A DNA stretch of 64,000 nt from Sulfitobacter delicatus (GTDB lineage Bacteria; Pseudomonadota; Alphaproteobacteria; Rhodobacterales; Rhodobacteraceae), in the NCBI RefSeq assembly GCF_900102535.1, contig NZ_FNBP01000007.1, positions 124,001 to 188,000 of the forward strand. The letters run 5' to 3'. Numbering within the stretch: the stretch's first letter is position 1; every line of letters starts with the position of its first letter. A program made the position numbers and the translations under genes. Shown here piece after piece: positions 16,716-25,233 of this stretch. Below the pieces are notes generated by a model, which searched no databases, was not told where the DNA came from, and worked only from the letters and a program-made list of their open reading frames with translations.

Positions 16716-17549
16716 TTAGAAACTAAGGGGGTGGGTTTTGGCCAGCGCGTCAAACTCCATCAGCAGCTTGATCAACCCCGGCATCTGGTCGAGGTAGATC
16801 ATGTTCGGCCCGTCGCTGGGCGCGCGGTCCGGATCTTCGTGGGTTTCCATAAAGATCGCAGCCACGCCGATCGCTGCTGCGGCCCGCGCCATGACCGGCG
16901 CGAACTCGCGCTGACCGCCCGAGGAGCCCCCCTTGCCGCCCGGTTGGGCGACAGAGTGCGTGGCGTCCATGACTACCGGATAGCCTGTTTGGGCCATCTG
17001 CGGCAGGCTGCGCATGTCGGCCACCAGCGTGTTGTAGCCAAAGGTCGTGCCACGCTCGGTCAGCAGGATGTTTTTGTTTCCGGTGCTTTCGATCTTGTCG
17101 ACGATATTCTGCATTTCCCAAGGCGCAAGGAACTGGCCCTTTTTGACGTTAACCGCCTTCCCCGTCTCGCCAGCAGCGAGCAGAATGTCGGTTTGCCGGC
17201 AGAGGAAGGCGGGGATTTGCAGCACGTCGACAACTTCGCCAGCCTTCGTGCATTGCGCCTCATTGTGCACATCTGTCAGTACTGGCACGTCATTGGCACG
17301 CGCCACGGATTGCAGCACTTGCAGGCCTTTCTCGATGCCCAGACCGCGTTTGCCCGAGAGCGAGGTGCGGTTGGCCTTGTCATAGCTGGCCTTGAAGATG
17401 AACTGCGCGCCTGCGGCGTAGCAGGCCTCTTTCAGGATGCCTGCTACCATCTGCGCGTGGTCTTCACTTTCCAGCTGGCAGGGGCCGGCGATCACCGTAA
17501 GGGGCCGGTCGTTGCCGACGGTCAGATTTCCGATGCGCAGTTGAGTCAT
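16716..17549 (-). CDS. kdsA: 3-deoxy-8-phosphooctulonate (KDO-8-P) synthase
   Basis: Encodes 277 residues. KdsA condenses PEP with arabinose-5-P to give KDO-8-P for lipopolysaccharide or capsule. Signatures include IAGPCQLESEDHA, FKASYDKANRTS and DATHSVAQPGG. Its start overlaps the stop of the KpsE-like gene by four bases, so it is expressed with capsule export rather than with housekeeping LPS genes such as kdsB. Confidence 0.94.
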   Translation of the reverse strand: MTQLRIGNLTVGNDRPLTVIAGPCQLESEDHAQMVAGILKEACYAAGAQFIFKASYDKANRTSLSGKRGLGIEKGLQVLQSVARANDVPVLTDVHNEAQCTKAGEVVDVLQIPAFLCRQTDILLAAGETGKAVNVKKGQFLAPWEMQNIVDKIESTGNKNILLTERGTTFGYNTLVADMRSLPQMAQTGYPVVMDATHSVAQPGGKGGSSGGQREFAPVMARAAAAIGVAAIFMETHEDPDRAPSDGPNMIYLDQMPGLIKLLMEFDALAKTHPLSF

Positions 17550-19303
17550 GAGGTTACCTGTTCTCTAAGAATGGACGCTGTCAGGGACAACATCAGGTAG
17601 ATGCCTGCAAAGATAAGGAAAGCCAATATCGTGTTTTCGAACTTGCGCGGATAGGTGGCTTCGTCCGGTGCCACGGGGTTGACGGCCACGGTGAGGTAGC
17701 GCACCTGCCGCCCAGCCTCGGCGCGAGCCTGCTCCATGCCGGTCTGGGCACTTTGCAGGACCATGTCGGCAGCGGCCAGATCGGCTTGGGCGAGTTGTGC
17801 CGCAACCGCTTGTTGTGCCAATGAATTTTCGCCCTCGGATGCGGATGTCATTCGTTCGCGAAGCTTTGCCAACTGCTCCCGCAGACGCCGTACATCCCCG
17901 CGTGCGCCGTCCACCTTAGCTTTGTTCGGACGCTGGTTGTCGAGCAGAGCGGCGAGTTCCAGTTCTTTTTCGATAAGAAGAGTTTCGTAGTTCGTGATCT
18001 GCGTGCGGATGGAGGCGATCATCGCCTCGGGGTCGACATTGTTATCCACCTGCAGCTTAATCAGCGCCTCTTGCGCCGCGCGGCGGTTGGCGAGGGCGGT
18101 TTCATAGCCCTCTAGCGCGTCGCGCATGCCGTCTTCGCGTTTTTGCTTGCTGAGGTCGTTCACCCGTTCTTCAGCATAGGTCAAGAGGCGTTTGGAGAAC
18201 TCCTCAGAGACTGCGGGATCGGCGGCGATAACCTCCATCCGGATCACGCCTTCGGTCGGGTCGTAACCGATTTTTACGTTTTTCTTGTAGGCCTTATAGG
18301 CTTCTTCGTTGGTCGGATCCTCGGTCAACCGCTGGATCGGATCAATGTCTTTGTCTGAAAAATGCGCCCGGAAGTCTGCGTCTTCGTCCAAGCGCAGCAT
18401 GGCGTCTTTGGATTGCAAATAGGCTTGCGTGGCGATGCTGTCGGCGCTGTTTGCAAATTGGGTGGGCAACAGACCGCCGAAGGGGCTGGCACCGCCGCCG
18501 CCTTCGTTCTGGATGATCAGGAACTGGCTTTCGGTCGCATACATCGGGGTCGCGATTTTGTAGAAGTAATAGCCTGCCATCAGCGTTGGAAGCATGACAA
18601 AGAACGCCAGCCGGACGAGCAGTAGCGCACCCTTTTTGCGGCGGCGGCGCGTGATGTCGCGCTGGATGTCAGAGATTTCGCGTTGGCGACGCTCAGCCGG
18701 GCTGGCCTCGGTCGAGGGTACGCCACGTCCGCCGGGCGTGGTTTGTGGCAATTGCACGCGCGGGCTGCCGGGGCGGTGTCGTGTGGCGGGCAGGCCGGGC
18801 TGTCCCGCGCTATCTGTTTTGACATCACCGTCTTGCGGGACCACCAGTTCCAGCATGTTGGAGCGTTGGAACGGATCGATCCCTTCGGCGCGCAACAGGC
18901 GTACGGCATCAAAGTCTGAAGTCGGGGCAAGCCCGTGCTTCTGCGCAACACGGCGCGCCATCCGCAACTGCCGTCCGGTGAGCCCCTCACGGCGGATCGC
19001 GTCGATGTCTTGCTCGCCTGACACTTCATTGGCCGAGGAAACCTCCCCGGTGCGGCTCTGTTCGGGCTCTGCGGGGGCGCTGTCTTTCACAGGTTTTTCC
19101 GGCGTCTGTGGTTTGGCCTTCTCAGCCTTCGGCGCAGGTTCGTTTGCCACGGCCCGAAGGTTAGCCGCCATTTTTGCCCGAGCGTCATCCTCAACCGGGG
19201 GCTGCTCGGCCCGCAAAGCCGCACCTGCGCCACCGCTTACAGCAGCCGCGGGGGGAGGGGCCTTGCGGATGCGGAATTTCCTAGCCTTGGGTTTCGTAGT
19301 CAT
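17546..19303 (-). CDS. KpsE/RkpR-like capsule polysaccharide export inner-membrane protein
   Basis: Encodes 585 residues from an ATG that lies within the last 23 bases of the ATPase gene. The first ~215 residues are cytoplasmic, rich in Ala, Pro and charged residues, with one conserved-looking helical block (about 125-165; GLTGRQLRMARRVAQKHGL). A membrane helix near 226-247, a large periplasmic region with coiled coil (about 400-520) and a second helix near 560-580 give the two-helix polysaccharide co-polymerase plan of KpsE. It should link the ABC transporter to the outer-membrane exporter. The long N-terminal extension is much larger than in enterobacterial KpsE. Confidence 0.8.
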   Translation of the reverse strand: MTTKPKARKFRIRKAPPPAAAVSGGAGAALRAEQPPVEDDARAKMAANLRAVANEPAPKAEKAKPQTPEKPVKDSAPAEPEQSRTGEVSSANEVSGEQDIDAIRREGLTGRQLRMARRVAQKHGLAPTSDFDAVRLLRAEGIDPFQRSNMLELVVPQDGDVKTDSAGQPGLPATRHRPGSPRVQLPQTTPGGRGVPSTEASPAERRQREISDIQRDITRRRRKKGALLLVRLAFFVMLPTLMAGYYFYKIATPMYATESQFLIIQNEGGGGASPFGGLLPTQFANSADSIATQAYLQSKDAMLRLDEDADFRAHFSDKDIDPIQRLTEDPTNEEAYKAYKKNVKIGYDPTEGVIRMEVIAADPAVSEEFSKRLLTYAEERVNDLSKQKREDGMRDALEGYETALANRRAAQEALIKLQVDNNVDPEAMIASIRTQITNYETLLIEKELELAALLDNQRPNKAKVDGARGDVRRLREQLAKLRERMTSASEGENSLAQQAVAAQLAQADLAAADMVLQSAQTGMEQARAEAGRQVRYLTVAVNPVAPDEATYPRKFENTILAFLIFAGIYLMLSLTASILREQVTS

Positions 19304-19940
19304 AGAGCTGTTTCGCTTCTTCCAAGGTGTCGAACATATGCAATTTCCCGTCGAGCAATACGGCAGCGGAGCGGGCAAATTTCTCCAAAGTCTGCGCCTG
19401 ATGCGAGACGATGATGATCGTGGTGGTGCGCAGCCGTTCTTGCAGGATATCCCCGGCCTTGCGGTTAAATTCGACGTCGGTCGTGCCGGGCATGCCTTCG
19501 TCAATGAGGTAGATGTCGAAATCGAGCGCCAACATCAGCGAGAACGAAAACCGCGACCGCATGCCGGCGGAATAGGTGCCGAGCGGCTGGTCGAAGTACT
19601 CTCCGAGCCCACAGAGCCAACGACAGAAGCTTTCGACATAGTCTGGGTCCAGCCCATAGAGCCGGGCGATATAGCGGGCGTTTTCCATGGCAGAGACTTT
19701 GGTCACCACCCCGCCCATGAAACCAAGGGGGAAGGAGATATTGCAACTGCGCCGGATCTCACCCTCGTCAGGTTTCTCCAATCCGGCCATCATATTGATT
19801 AGCGTCGTCTTGCCGGTGCCGTTGGGGGCCAGAATGCCAAGCGAGTGACCCAAGTCCACGCGAAATGACACCTGATCAAGAATGACCTTGTGCTGGGAGC
19901 CTGTCCAAAAAGATTTGGACACATTTTCAAATTCCAGCAT
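19281..19940 (-). CDS. KpsT-like polysaccharide ABC transporter ATP-binding protein
   Basis: Encodes 219 residues with Walker A APNGTGKTTLIN (about 37-48), an ABC signature region GTYSAGMRSRFSF and Walker B YLIDEGM. The missing canonical LSGGQ and the short length are typical of KpsT-type capsule exporters. It energises export of capsule or related polysaccharide across the inner membrane. The expected KpsM-type permease is not in this window; upstream on the same strand is the LuxI-like gene. Confidence 0.88.
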   Translation of the reverse strand: MLEFENVSKSFWTGSQHKVILDQVSFRVDLGHSLGILAPNGTGKTTLINMMAGLEKPDEGEIRRSCNISFPLGFMGGVVTKVSAMENARYIARLYGLDPDYVESFCRWLCGLGEYFDQPLGTYSAGMRSRFSFSLMLALDFDIYLIDEGMPGTTDVEFNRKAGDILQERLRTTTIIIVSHQAQTLEKFARSAAVLLDGKLHMFDTLEEAKQLYDYETQG

Positions 19941-20108
19941 TCCCTGCTCCGGTTGGTGCTGTCTCTGCCGTCGGTGCCTCTTTGTACCAGAGGTATATTA
20001 ACGGTCTATCCACCGATTTTGACCAGAATATGTCGAAATGCACAGGAAAGCTATAACGCAGGTGCCGCAGCCCTGCATTTGCTGTGATTTCAATGGGCTG
20101 TGGGTCTG

Positions 20109-20135
20109 GCACGGAGCCGACGGCGGCTCCTGTGC
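20109..20135 (-). terminator. Hairpin after the LuxI-like gene
   Basis: GCACGGAGCC pairs with GGCTCCTGTGC (one bulge) around a 6-base loop, three bases after the luxI-like stop on the minus strand. There is no T-tract, so termination efficiency is uncertain; it does separate this gene from the KpsT promoter region at 19941-20108. Confidence 0.4.
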
Positions 20136-20138
20136 GCC

Positions 20139-20945
20139 TTAATGTAGCTTGGTCAGCGTTCCGGCTGGTGCATGGTCGCCGATATAGGTCACATTCATCA
20201 GGGCCGCTTGGGTGCGATCCCCGTCGATGTTCTGGACCGGCCCCACTGGCACCGCGCTCATCAGGCGCAAGCGTGTCATCCAGCGGCTGAAGGTGGCCGG
20301 GACGATGCCGAGCACGTGGCTGGCCCCCATCGCAAAGGCTGCGCCGGCCATTTGGTTCATTAGCATGCGCTGCACCGCGATGCGGCGTTGTGCAGGCACG
20401 GCATGGGTGAGGAAGAGGCGGGTCGCTTCCCAGATGTCATTGCGGACGGGCGCTTTAAAGAACAGCACATCCTGCGGAATGTCGGGCAGCATCCCCAATT
20501 GCGCGTCGCGCAGCATGTAGCTGTATTGCGCGCAGGTGGAGGTGGTGGGCATCAGGCGTACACCGCCGAGGACCTCGCCATATTCATGCAGAACGATCCA
20601 GCGCGCGCGGGGCGTGTCGTATTGATCGAACTCCATTCCATCGACGTGAGGCAAGTCCCAACCCTTGTCGTCAATGAAGACCTGACGCCGTGCACGAAGA
20701 AAATTAACAAATAATTCACCGTGCTCATGCATGTTCAGAAAGGACAAAGTCGTGGCGCGGATATAGGGATTTTCGCGCGCCAGCGCCTCTGGGCTGAAGG
20801 GATCCTGCGCTGCATCTGTCGTTGTCGACGCTTTGCGGAGCAGGGGTTTTCCCTGCTTTTCTAGCGCTTTAGCATCTTGTGGCGTCAGTTCAGGGAGCAC
20901 ATCCTGCCATGATCTGCCACGGAAATTCCTGTCCTGTAAACTCAT
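20139..20945 (-). CDS. LuxI-family acyl-homoserine-lactone synthase-like protein
   Basis: Encodes 268 residues, longer than usual LuxI proteins because of a ~70-residue N-terminal extension. The synthase core has the invariant set of the family: Arg and Phe in RARRQVF, Trp in DKGW, the acidic pair in EFDQYD, Arg in GGVRLMPTT, and Glu/Arg in WEATRLF. This predicts synthesis of an N-acyl-homoserine lactone or related signal from SAM and acyl-ACP/CoA. No luxR gene is adjacent; the divergent neighbour is a membrane histidine kinase. Confidence 0.8.
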   Translation of the reverse strand: MSLQDRNFRGRSWQDVLPELTPQDAKALEKQGKPLLRKASTTTDAAQDPFSPEALARENPYIRATTLSFLNMHEHGELFVNFLRARRQVFIDDKGWDLPHVDGMEFDQYDTPRARWIVLHEYGEVLGGVRLMPTTSTCAQYSYMLRDAQLGMLPDIPQDVLFFKAPVRNDIWEATRLFLTHAVPAQRRIAVQRMLMNQMAGAAFAMGASHVLGIVPATFSRWMTRLRLMSAVPVGPVQNIDGDRTQAALMNVTYIGDHAPAGTLTKLH

Positions 20946-21159
20946 TCGTCTGCCCCGGATTATTCTCGGTATGCTTGCCTCTGGTTGTTAGGCTAACCTG
21001 TAGTTGCATTAAATAGCCATAGTTCTGTCTCATTTACGTGGGAAGATGGAACAACGGACGCGTCTAACCTGTGCTTCGATGCTGAAATGCCACATTTTTA
21101 GACGCAACCAGCGGCAGAAAGCCGTACGTCGAGCAGTCGATCGAAGAAACGAGAGCGCT

Positions 21160-22635
21160 ATGTCGCAGGAAAAAATGATTTACGGGCCCTCCCAATCGGC
21201 CACGCTGGCAGATGCGACGAAAGTGCAGCAGATGCGCGACTATTCGCAGGTCGGGGTGAATCTCTTCTGGCAGAGGCAGATGATTTTTGCCGCCGCGATC
21301 TGCCTATCGGCCTTTTATTACGAGCTGTGGCTGTCGATCTCGACCCTGATCTTGATCGCTATTTCAGAGACCTACGACTATATCCTGTTCCTCAACATCA
21401 CCCGCTGGCGGGGCCGCAGCCCGCGTCTCGCGCGGATGTTCATGCGCCGAATCTATATCAGCACGGTGCTCAGCGCCGGGGTGATCAGCTATTTCGCACT
21501 TGGTATCGCGCTGGAGCAGGGGGCAACGACGCATTTCCTGCCGCTCTTCTTCCTTTTTGCTGCGGCGCTTTTTGCCTCGATGAACAACCACCACATCCTG
21601 CCGGTGCTCATGCTGCGCTTGGCGATGTACGGCGTGACCTTTCTGTTCATCCCGATCTGGGACATCGTGCGCACCGGGGCAACGATTGACTCCGAGCTTT
21701 GGACACAGCTCTTCACCGTTGTTTTCGTTCTCTACTTCATCGTCGATTGTTCGCGCATCTTCCTGAAAATGTACCGCACCAACGCGCGCCAGTTGGAAGA
21801 ACTGAAAGCAGAGCACGAGAAAACGAAGATCGCCTTCAAGGCGAAGACCGAGTTCGTCTCGACCATCAGCCACGAGCTGCGCACCCCGATGACCTCGATC
21901 AAAGGCTCGCTCGATATGGCTTGCGCGGGCGTCTTGGGCGAAATGTCCCCGCAGATGGAGAAGGTGCTCAAGATCGCGCAGCGCAACTCGGCGCGGCTGA
22001 CTTCCATCATCAATGAAATCCTCGACCTGCAGAAGTTCGAAGCGGGCAAGATCAGCTTCGACATCGAACCTCTTGAAGTGCAGACGGTAATTGAGGACGC
22101 GATTGAGCTGAACCAGGCTTTTGCAGGCAAGCTCAACGTTACCCTGCGCTATGCCAAACCCTCCGAGACTGCCGGGATCGCGACAGACGAGAAGCGTTTG
22201 CAGCAGGTGATGTCGAACCTGCTGTCCAACGCGGCCAAGTTCTCGCCCGCGGGATCAACGGTTAAGGTCACCTCGCAGACGCAGGACGGTATGATGCGCA
22301 TCAGCGTGATTGATGAGGGGATCGGCCTCGCGGAATCTGAGCGTGAGAAGGTCTTTGATGAATTCTCGCAGATCGATTCCTCGGATCAGCGCGCAGTGGG
22401 CGGGACCGGCTTGGGGATGAATATCTCCAAGCGGATCATCGAAGCGCTTGGCGGCAAGATCGACTATTTCAAAAATGACGGCCCTGGCACGACCTTTTTC
22501 ATCGATCTTCCTTTGAACGATGGCAAGGGCAGCGAATTGGCGCAGGAGATCGCTGTGCGCGAAATTGTCAGCGGGAAGAGTGCGCTAGATAATGTCCCTG
22601 AAAGCAAAGCAGCAACGGCCAGATCCGCTGCATGA
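21160..22635 (+). CDS. Membrane-bound sensor histidine kinase
   Basis: Encodes about 491 residues from the ATG at 21160; an upstream in-frame ATG at 21046 lacks support. Residues about 40-200 contain five or six membrane helices, forming a sensor with little periplasmic sequence. Then come a short coiled coil, the HisKA box with His238 (STISHELRTPMTS) and a HATPase domain with N box (LLSNAAKFSP) and G boxes (DEGIGL, GGTGLGMNISK). It is divergent from the LuxI-like gene across a 214-bp gap, and no response regulator is next to it. The stimulus is unknown. Confidence 0.85.
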   Translation: MSQEKMIYGPSQSATLADATKVQQMRDYSQVGVNLFWQRQMIFAAAICLSAFYYELWLSISTLILIAISETYDYILFLNITRWRGRSPRLARMFMRRIYISTVLSAGVISYFALGIALEQGATTHFLPLFFLFAAALFASMNNHHILPVLMLRLAMYGVTFLFIPIWDIVRTGATIDSELWTQLFTVVFVLYFIVDCSRIFLKMYRTNARQLEELKAEHEKTKIAFKAKTEFVSTISHELRTPMTSIKGSLDMACAGVLGEMSPQMEKVLKIAQRNSARLTSIINEILDLQKFEAGKISFDIEPLEVQTVIEDAIELNQAFAGKLNVTLRYAKPSETAGIATDEKRLQQVMSNLLSNAAKFSPAGSTVKVTSQTQDGMMRISVIDEGIGLAESEREKVFDEFSQIDSSDQRAVGGTGLGMNISKRIIEALGGKIDYFKNDGPGTTFFIDLPLNDGKGSELAQEIAVREIVSGKSALDNVPESKAATARSAA

Positions 22636-22639
22636 TCGT

Positions 22640-22666
22640 GCGCCCGGCGATGGGTTCGCCGAGCGC
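22640..22666. terminator. Hairpin between convergent kinase and permease genes
   Basis: GCGCCCGGCGA pairs with TCGCCGAGCGC (one wobble) around a 5-base loop, four bases after the kinase stop and 15 bases before the permease stop. It lacks a T-tract and could serve both transcripts. Confidence 0.5.
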
Positions 22667-22680
22667 ATGTTCAATCTAGA

Positions 22681-23712
22681 TTACGCAACAAACTGCCATG
22701 CCATCCCCGCCAGCACAGCGCCCACCAACGCGAAACCAAGGTAGGCGGCAAAGACACGCGGCTTTACCAGCGCCCAAACGGCAATGGCCGCTGGGATACA
22801 ACTGACCCCGCCCGCGATGACAAAGGACATGGCCGCCCCTTGGGTCATCCCCTGAGCCAGCAGCGCGTCAATCAGCGGCACAGCGGCATAGCCGTTCAGA
22901 TAGGCCGGTGCCCCGACGAGCGCGCCCAACAGAATTGGCGTGACCCCGTCGCCGCCCAATACGCCCGCGATCCATTCGGCTGGGACATAGGTTAGCATCA
23001 AGGCTTCGACGACATAGGCCAGCGTCAGCCATTTCACGAGGAAGAGCGCATTGCTCAGAGCGGTTTCATTGAAGCTCGCACGACGGTCGGCGTCTTGCCA
23101 AAACTTCCAGACTGGTTCGCCGGAAAAGGGTTTCGCCGACGAGCAGCAGCTGCCTTTGGCAGGTTGTGGGCGCAGCGGATCGTTAAAGATCGGCGTGCGG
23201 GCCAGTGCCATGACAGTGAAACCACCGAAGAGCCCGAGGCCAACAGCAGCGAAGGTTTTGGCCAACGCAAAGTCGAACCCCAGCGTGCCAGAAGTGATCG
23301 CGAACATCGCCGGGTCCATCAGCGGCGAGGCGAGCCAGAAGGCCATAACCGCGCCAAGCGGCGCACCGACAGCGAGTAGAGCCGCGATAAAGGGGATCAC
23401 CTCGCAGCTGCAAAAGGGCGATATGCCACCCAACAGCGCGGCCATCACCACCATGCGGGCCGGGTTGCCTTCAAATGCACGGGCGAGCAGGCTTTCCGCC
23501 CCGCTGGCCTTTAGATAGGCGACCGCGAGCACGGCGAAGGCAATAAAGGGCGCGGTGCCAAGCAGCGCTTCGGCGGTGAAAATCAAGGTCGGCGGGAACT
23601 GCGCCGGGTCGAACAGGGCCACCAGCGCCAAAAGGACGAGTGTCATGCCCCAAGCGCCTTTGAGGAAGCCCAGCCGCTGCAGCGGGGGAAGGGATTGCGT
23701 GGTATCAACCAT
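22681..23712 (-). CDS. ArsP-like (DUF318) permease
   Basis: Encodes 343 residues. The start at 23712 follows a GGAG site by seven bases; the ATG six bases earlier is too close to it. About eight membrane helices are visible in two repeated halves, with the FCSCEVIPF motif in the first and a central loop with a GSCCSS cysteine cluster. This matches the ArsP/DUF318 family, some members of which export trivalent organoarsenicals. The start overlaps the end of the ArsR gene, so both come from one transcript controlled by the palindrome at 24056-24097. Confidence 0.82.
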   Translation of the reverse strand: MVDTTQSLPPLQRLGFLKGAWGMTLVLLALVALFDPAQFPPTLIFTAEALLGTAPFIAFAVLAVAYLKASGAESLLARAFEGNPARMVVMAALLGGISPFCSCEVIPFIAALLAVGAPLGAVMAFWLASPLMDPAMFAITSGTLGFDFALAKTFAAVGLGLFGGFTVMALARTPIFNDPLRPQPAKGSCCSSAKPFSGEPVWKFWQDADRRASFNETALSNALFLVKWLTLAYVVEALMLTYVPAEWIAGVLGGDGVTPILLGALVGAPAYLNGYAAVPLIDALLAQGMTQGAAMSFVIAGGVSCIPAAIAVWALVKPRVFAAYLGFALVGAVLAGMAWQFVA

Positions 23713-24046
23713 TGTCATGCTCCGTGCATTGGCTGGCCGCATCGGCGCAGCATTCGGTCAAAAGGAAATTCGCCAGCGCCTGCACTTCTTCATAGGCCAC
23801 AGCAGCGCAGATTGTGGTGCGGCCTTGCTTTTGCTGTTTCACCAGCCCGGCAGAGGCGAGCAATTTCAGATGATGGGTCAGCGTGGAGCCGGTAACGCCG
23901 GTGCGGTCGCCGAGCGTGCCGATGCTCAACCCCTCCGATCCGGCGCGCACCAGCGTGCGCAGTACCAGCAAGCGTTGTTCCGATCCAAGCGCGGCAAAGC
24001 TGCTGGCCGCGAGGGTGAGGGCGGGGGTTTGGGATTCGTGTTTCAT
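23705..24046 (-). CDS. ArsR-family transcriptional regulator
   Basis: Encodes 113 residues with a winged-helix fold of the ArsR/SmtB type (recognition region TGVTGSTLTHHLKLL). A C-terminal cysteine group, ECCADAASQCTEH, is a plausible metalloid or metal sensor site, different from the classical helix-3 ELCVCDL motif, which is absent. It precedes and overlaps the ArsP-like permease gene by eight bases and has a perfect inverted repeat just upstream of its start, suggesting autorepression relieved by the metalloid. Confidence 0.87.
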   Translation of the reverse strand: MKHESQTPALTLAASSFAALGSEQRLLVLRTLVRAGSEGLSIGTLGDRTGVTGSTLTHHLKLLASAGLVKQQKQGRTTICAAVAYEEVQALANFLLTECCADAASQCTEHDNG

Positions 24047-24055
24047 GTTTCTAGA

Positions 24056-24097
24056 ATTATCGAAATAATTTGATCGCGCAAGATTTATTTCGATAAT
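24056..24097 (-). promoter_or_regulatory. Probable ArsR operator (13-bp inverted repeat)
   Basis: ATTATCGAAATAA (24056-24068) and TTATTTCGATAAT (24085-24097) are perfect inverted copies separated by 16 bases, beginning ten bases upstream of the arsR start codon. Each arm also has partial internal symmetry around TCGA. The position overlaps where the arsR-arsP promoter should be, as expected for steric autorepression by a dimeric ArsR protein. Confidence 0.75.
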
Positions 24098-24162
24098 CGT
24101 CGAAGCTTCCGGTGGAGCGGTCTTGTAGCAGGCAGTCTAGCCGTAGGAGGTGACTGTTGGTT

Positions 24163-24528
24163 TCAGGGCGTCTCCGGCTCCCACAGTTCGATCGGATTGC
24201 CTTCAGGATCATGGATACGAGCGAATTTGCCGATACCGTCCATCTGCAAGACTTCACCACAATCAATTCCGGCAGCCCCCAATTCCTCCAATGCTTCACC
24301 AAGGTCCGCCACGCGGAAATTTATCATGAAACTTCGCTCTGATGGGAAATAGGTGCTGTCTTCGGGAAAGGGGGCAAAGACCGTTACGCCCGCGTCGGCG
24401 TTCCAAGGCGCGCCCTCTGCCGTGCTGGGGGGCGGGTTGATGCCGAGATGTTTCTCATACCAAGCAGCAAGCGCCGCCGGGTCTTTGGCCCTGAAGAACA
24501 GACCGCCAATGCCAAGCACCTTTACCAT
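24163..24528 (-). CDS. VOC-superfamily (glyoxalase/bleomycin-resistance fold) protein
   Basis: Encodes 121 residues forming one vicinal-oxygen-chelate domain: MVKVLGIGGLFFRAKDPAAL at the start, AAWYEKHLGI, and the C-terminal IHDPEGNPIELWEP typical of these proteins. Substrate cannot be told from sequence. It is a single gene between the arsR operator region and the divergent glycosylase-like gene. VOC proteins sometimes accompany organoarsenical genes, but here a link is only positional. Confidence 0.82.
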   Translation of the reverse strand: MVKVLGIGGLFFRAKDPAALAAWYEKHLGINPPPSTAEGAPWNADAGVTVFAPFPEDSTYFPSERSFMINFRVADLGEALEELGAAGIDCGEVLQMDGIGKFARIHDPEGNPIELWEPETP

Positions 24529-24633
24529 GCCGTCCCTCCCACTTCGATATCGGGTTCAGTTGAGCACGAATGTCGCGCAGCGGCAAATGTGGCTCCCTCT
24601 TTTTCTTTTGCGGGCGCCCCCTACCTTTGGCCT

Positions 24634-25233
24634 ATGAAAGACATCCGAGAAGACCTGCACGCCTGCCGCCTATGTGCAGAGCGTTTCGCTGTTACGGCCA
24701 CGCAGCACCGCCCGCGGCCCATCGTTTGGTTCAAACCCGGCGCGCGCCTGTTGATCGCCAGCCAAGCCCCCGGCAAGCGCGTGCATGAGGCGGGCAAGCC
24801 CTTTTGGGACAAGTCCGGCACCCGTCTGCGCGACTGGCTGGGGTTGGATGAGCCGACATTCTATGACCGTAGCCGCGTCGCCATTGTGCCGATGGGCTTT
24901 TGCTTTCCGGGCTATGATGCCAAGGGCAGCGACCTGCCGCCGCCCCGCATCTGTGCGCAGACATGGCGTGCGCCAGTGCTCGAGATGTTGCCTGACCTGC
25001 GGCTCACGGTGCTGATCGGCGGCTATGCGATGAAGTACCACCTGCCCGGATTTCGCAATGTGACCGAGGCCGTGGCGGGCTGGCGCGACCATCCGCCGGG
25101 GGTCTTTGCCTTGCCTCATCCGTCTTGGCGCAATACCGGATGGTTGAACAAGAATCCCTGGTTCGCGGAAGAGGTCTTGCCCCGTCTGCGCGCCGCTGTG
25201 TCTGAGGTGATGAATGACCGACAAGAAACCTGA
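24634..25233 (+). CDS. Uracil-DNA glycosylase superfamily protein
   Basis: Encodes 199 residues from the ATG at 24634. The fold signatures are a motif-1-like SQAPGKRVHEAGKPF (about 51-65) and a motif-2-like HPSWRNTG near the C-terminus. An N-terminal CRLC pair resembles part of the iron-sulphur ligand set of family 4 enzymes. Relatives are annotated as uracil-DNA glycosylase family proteins; activity on uracil is not assured, since the canonical GE.PG and HPS.. residues are altered. Its end overlaps the SseB gene by 20 bases. Confidence 0.75.
   Translation: MKDIREDLHACRLCAERFAVTATQHRPRPIVWFKPGARLLIASQAPGKRVHEAGKPFWDKSGTRLRDWLGLDEPTFYDRSRVAIVPMGFCFPGYDAKGSDLPPPRICAQTWRAPVLEMLPDLRLTVLIGGYAMKYHLPGFRNVTEAVAGWRDHPPGVFALPHPSWRNTGWLNKNPWFAEEVLPRLRAAVSEVMNDRQET

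Noticed and set aside
20946..21159. Possible luxR fragment or small RNA between the LuxI-like and kinase genes
   Set aside because: No HTH-like translation in any frame and no terminator; it is most simply a divergent promoter region.
24163..24528. VOC protein as an ArsI-type C-As lyase belonging to the arsR-arsP unit
   Set aside because: The gene lies beyond the operator with no shared transcript, and I see no cysteine pair typical of ArsI; kept as a general VOC protein.
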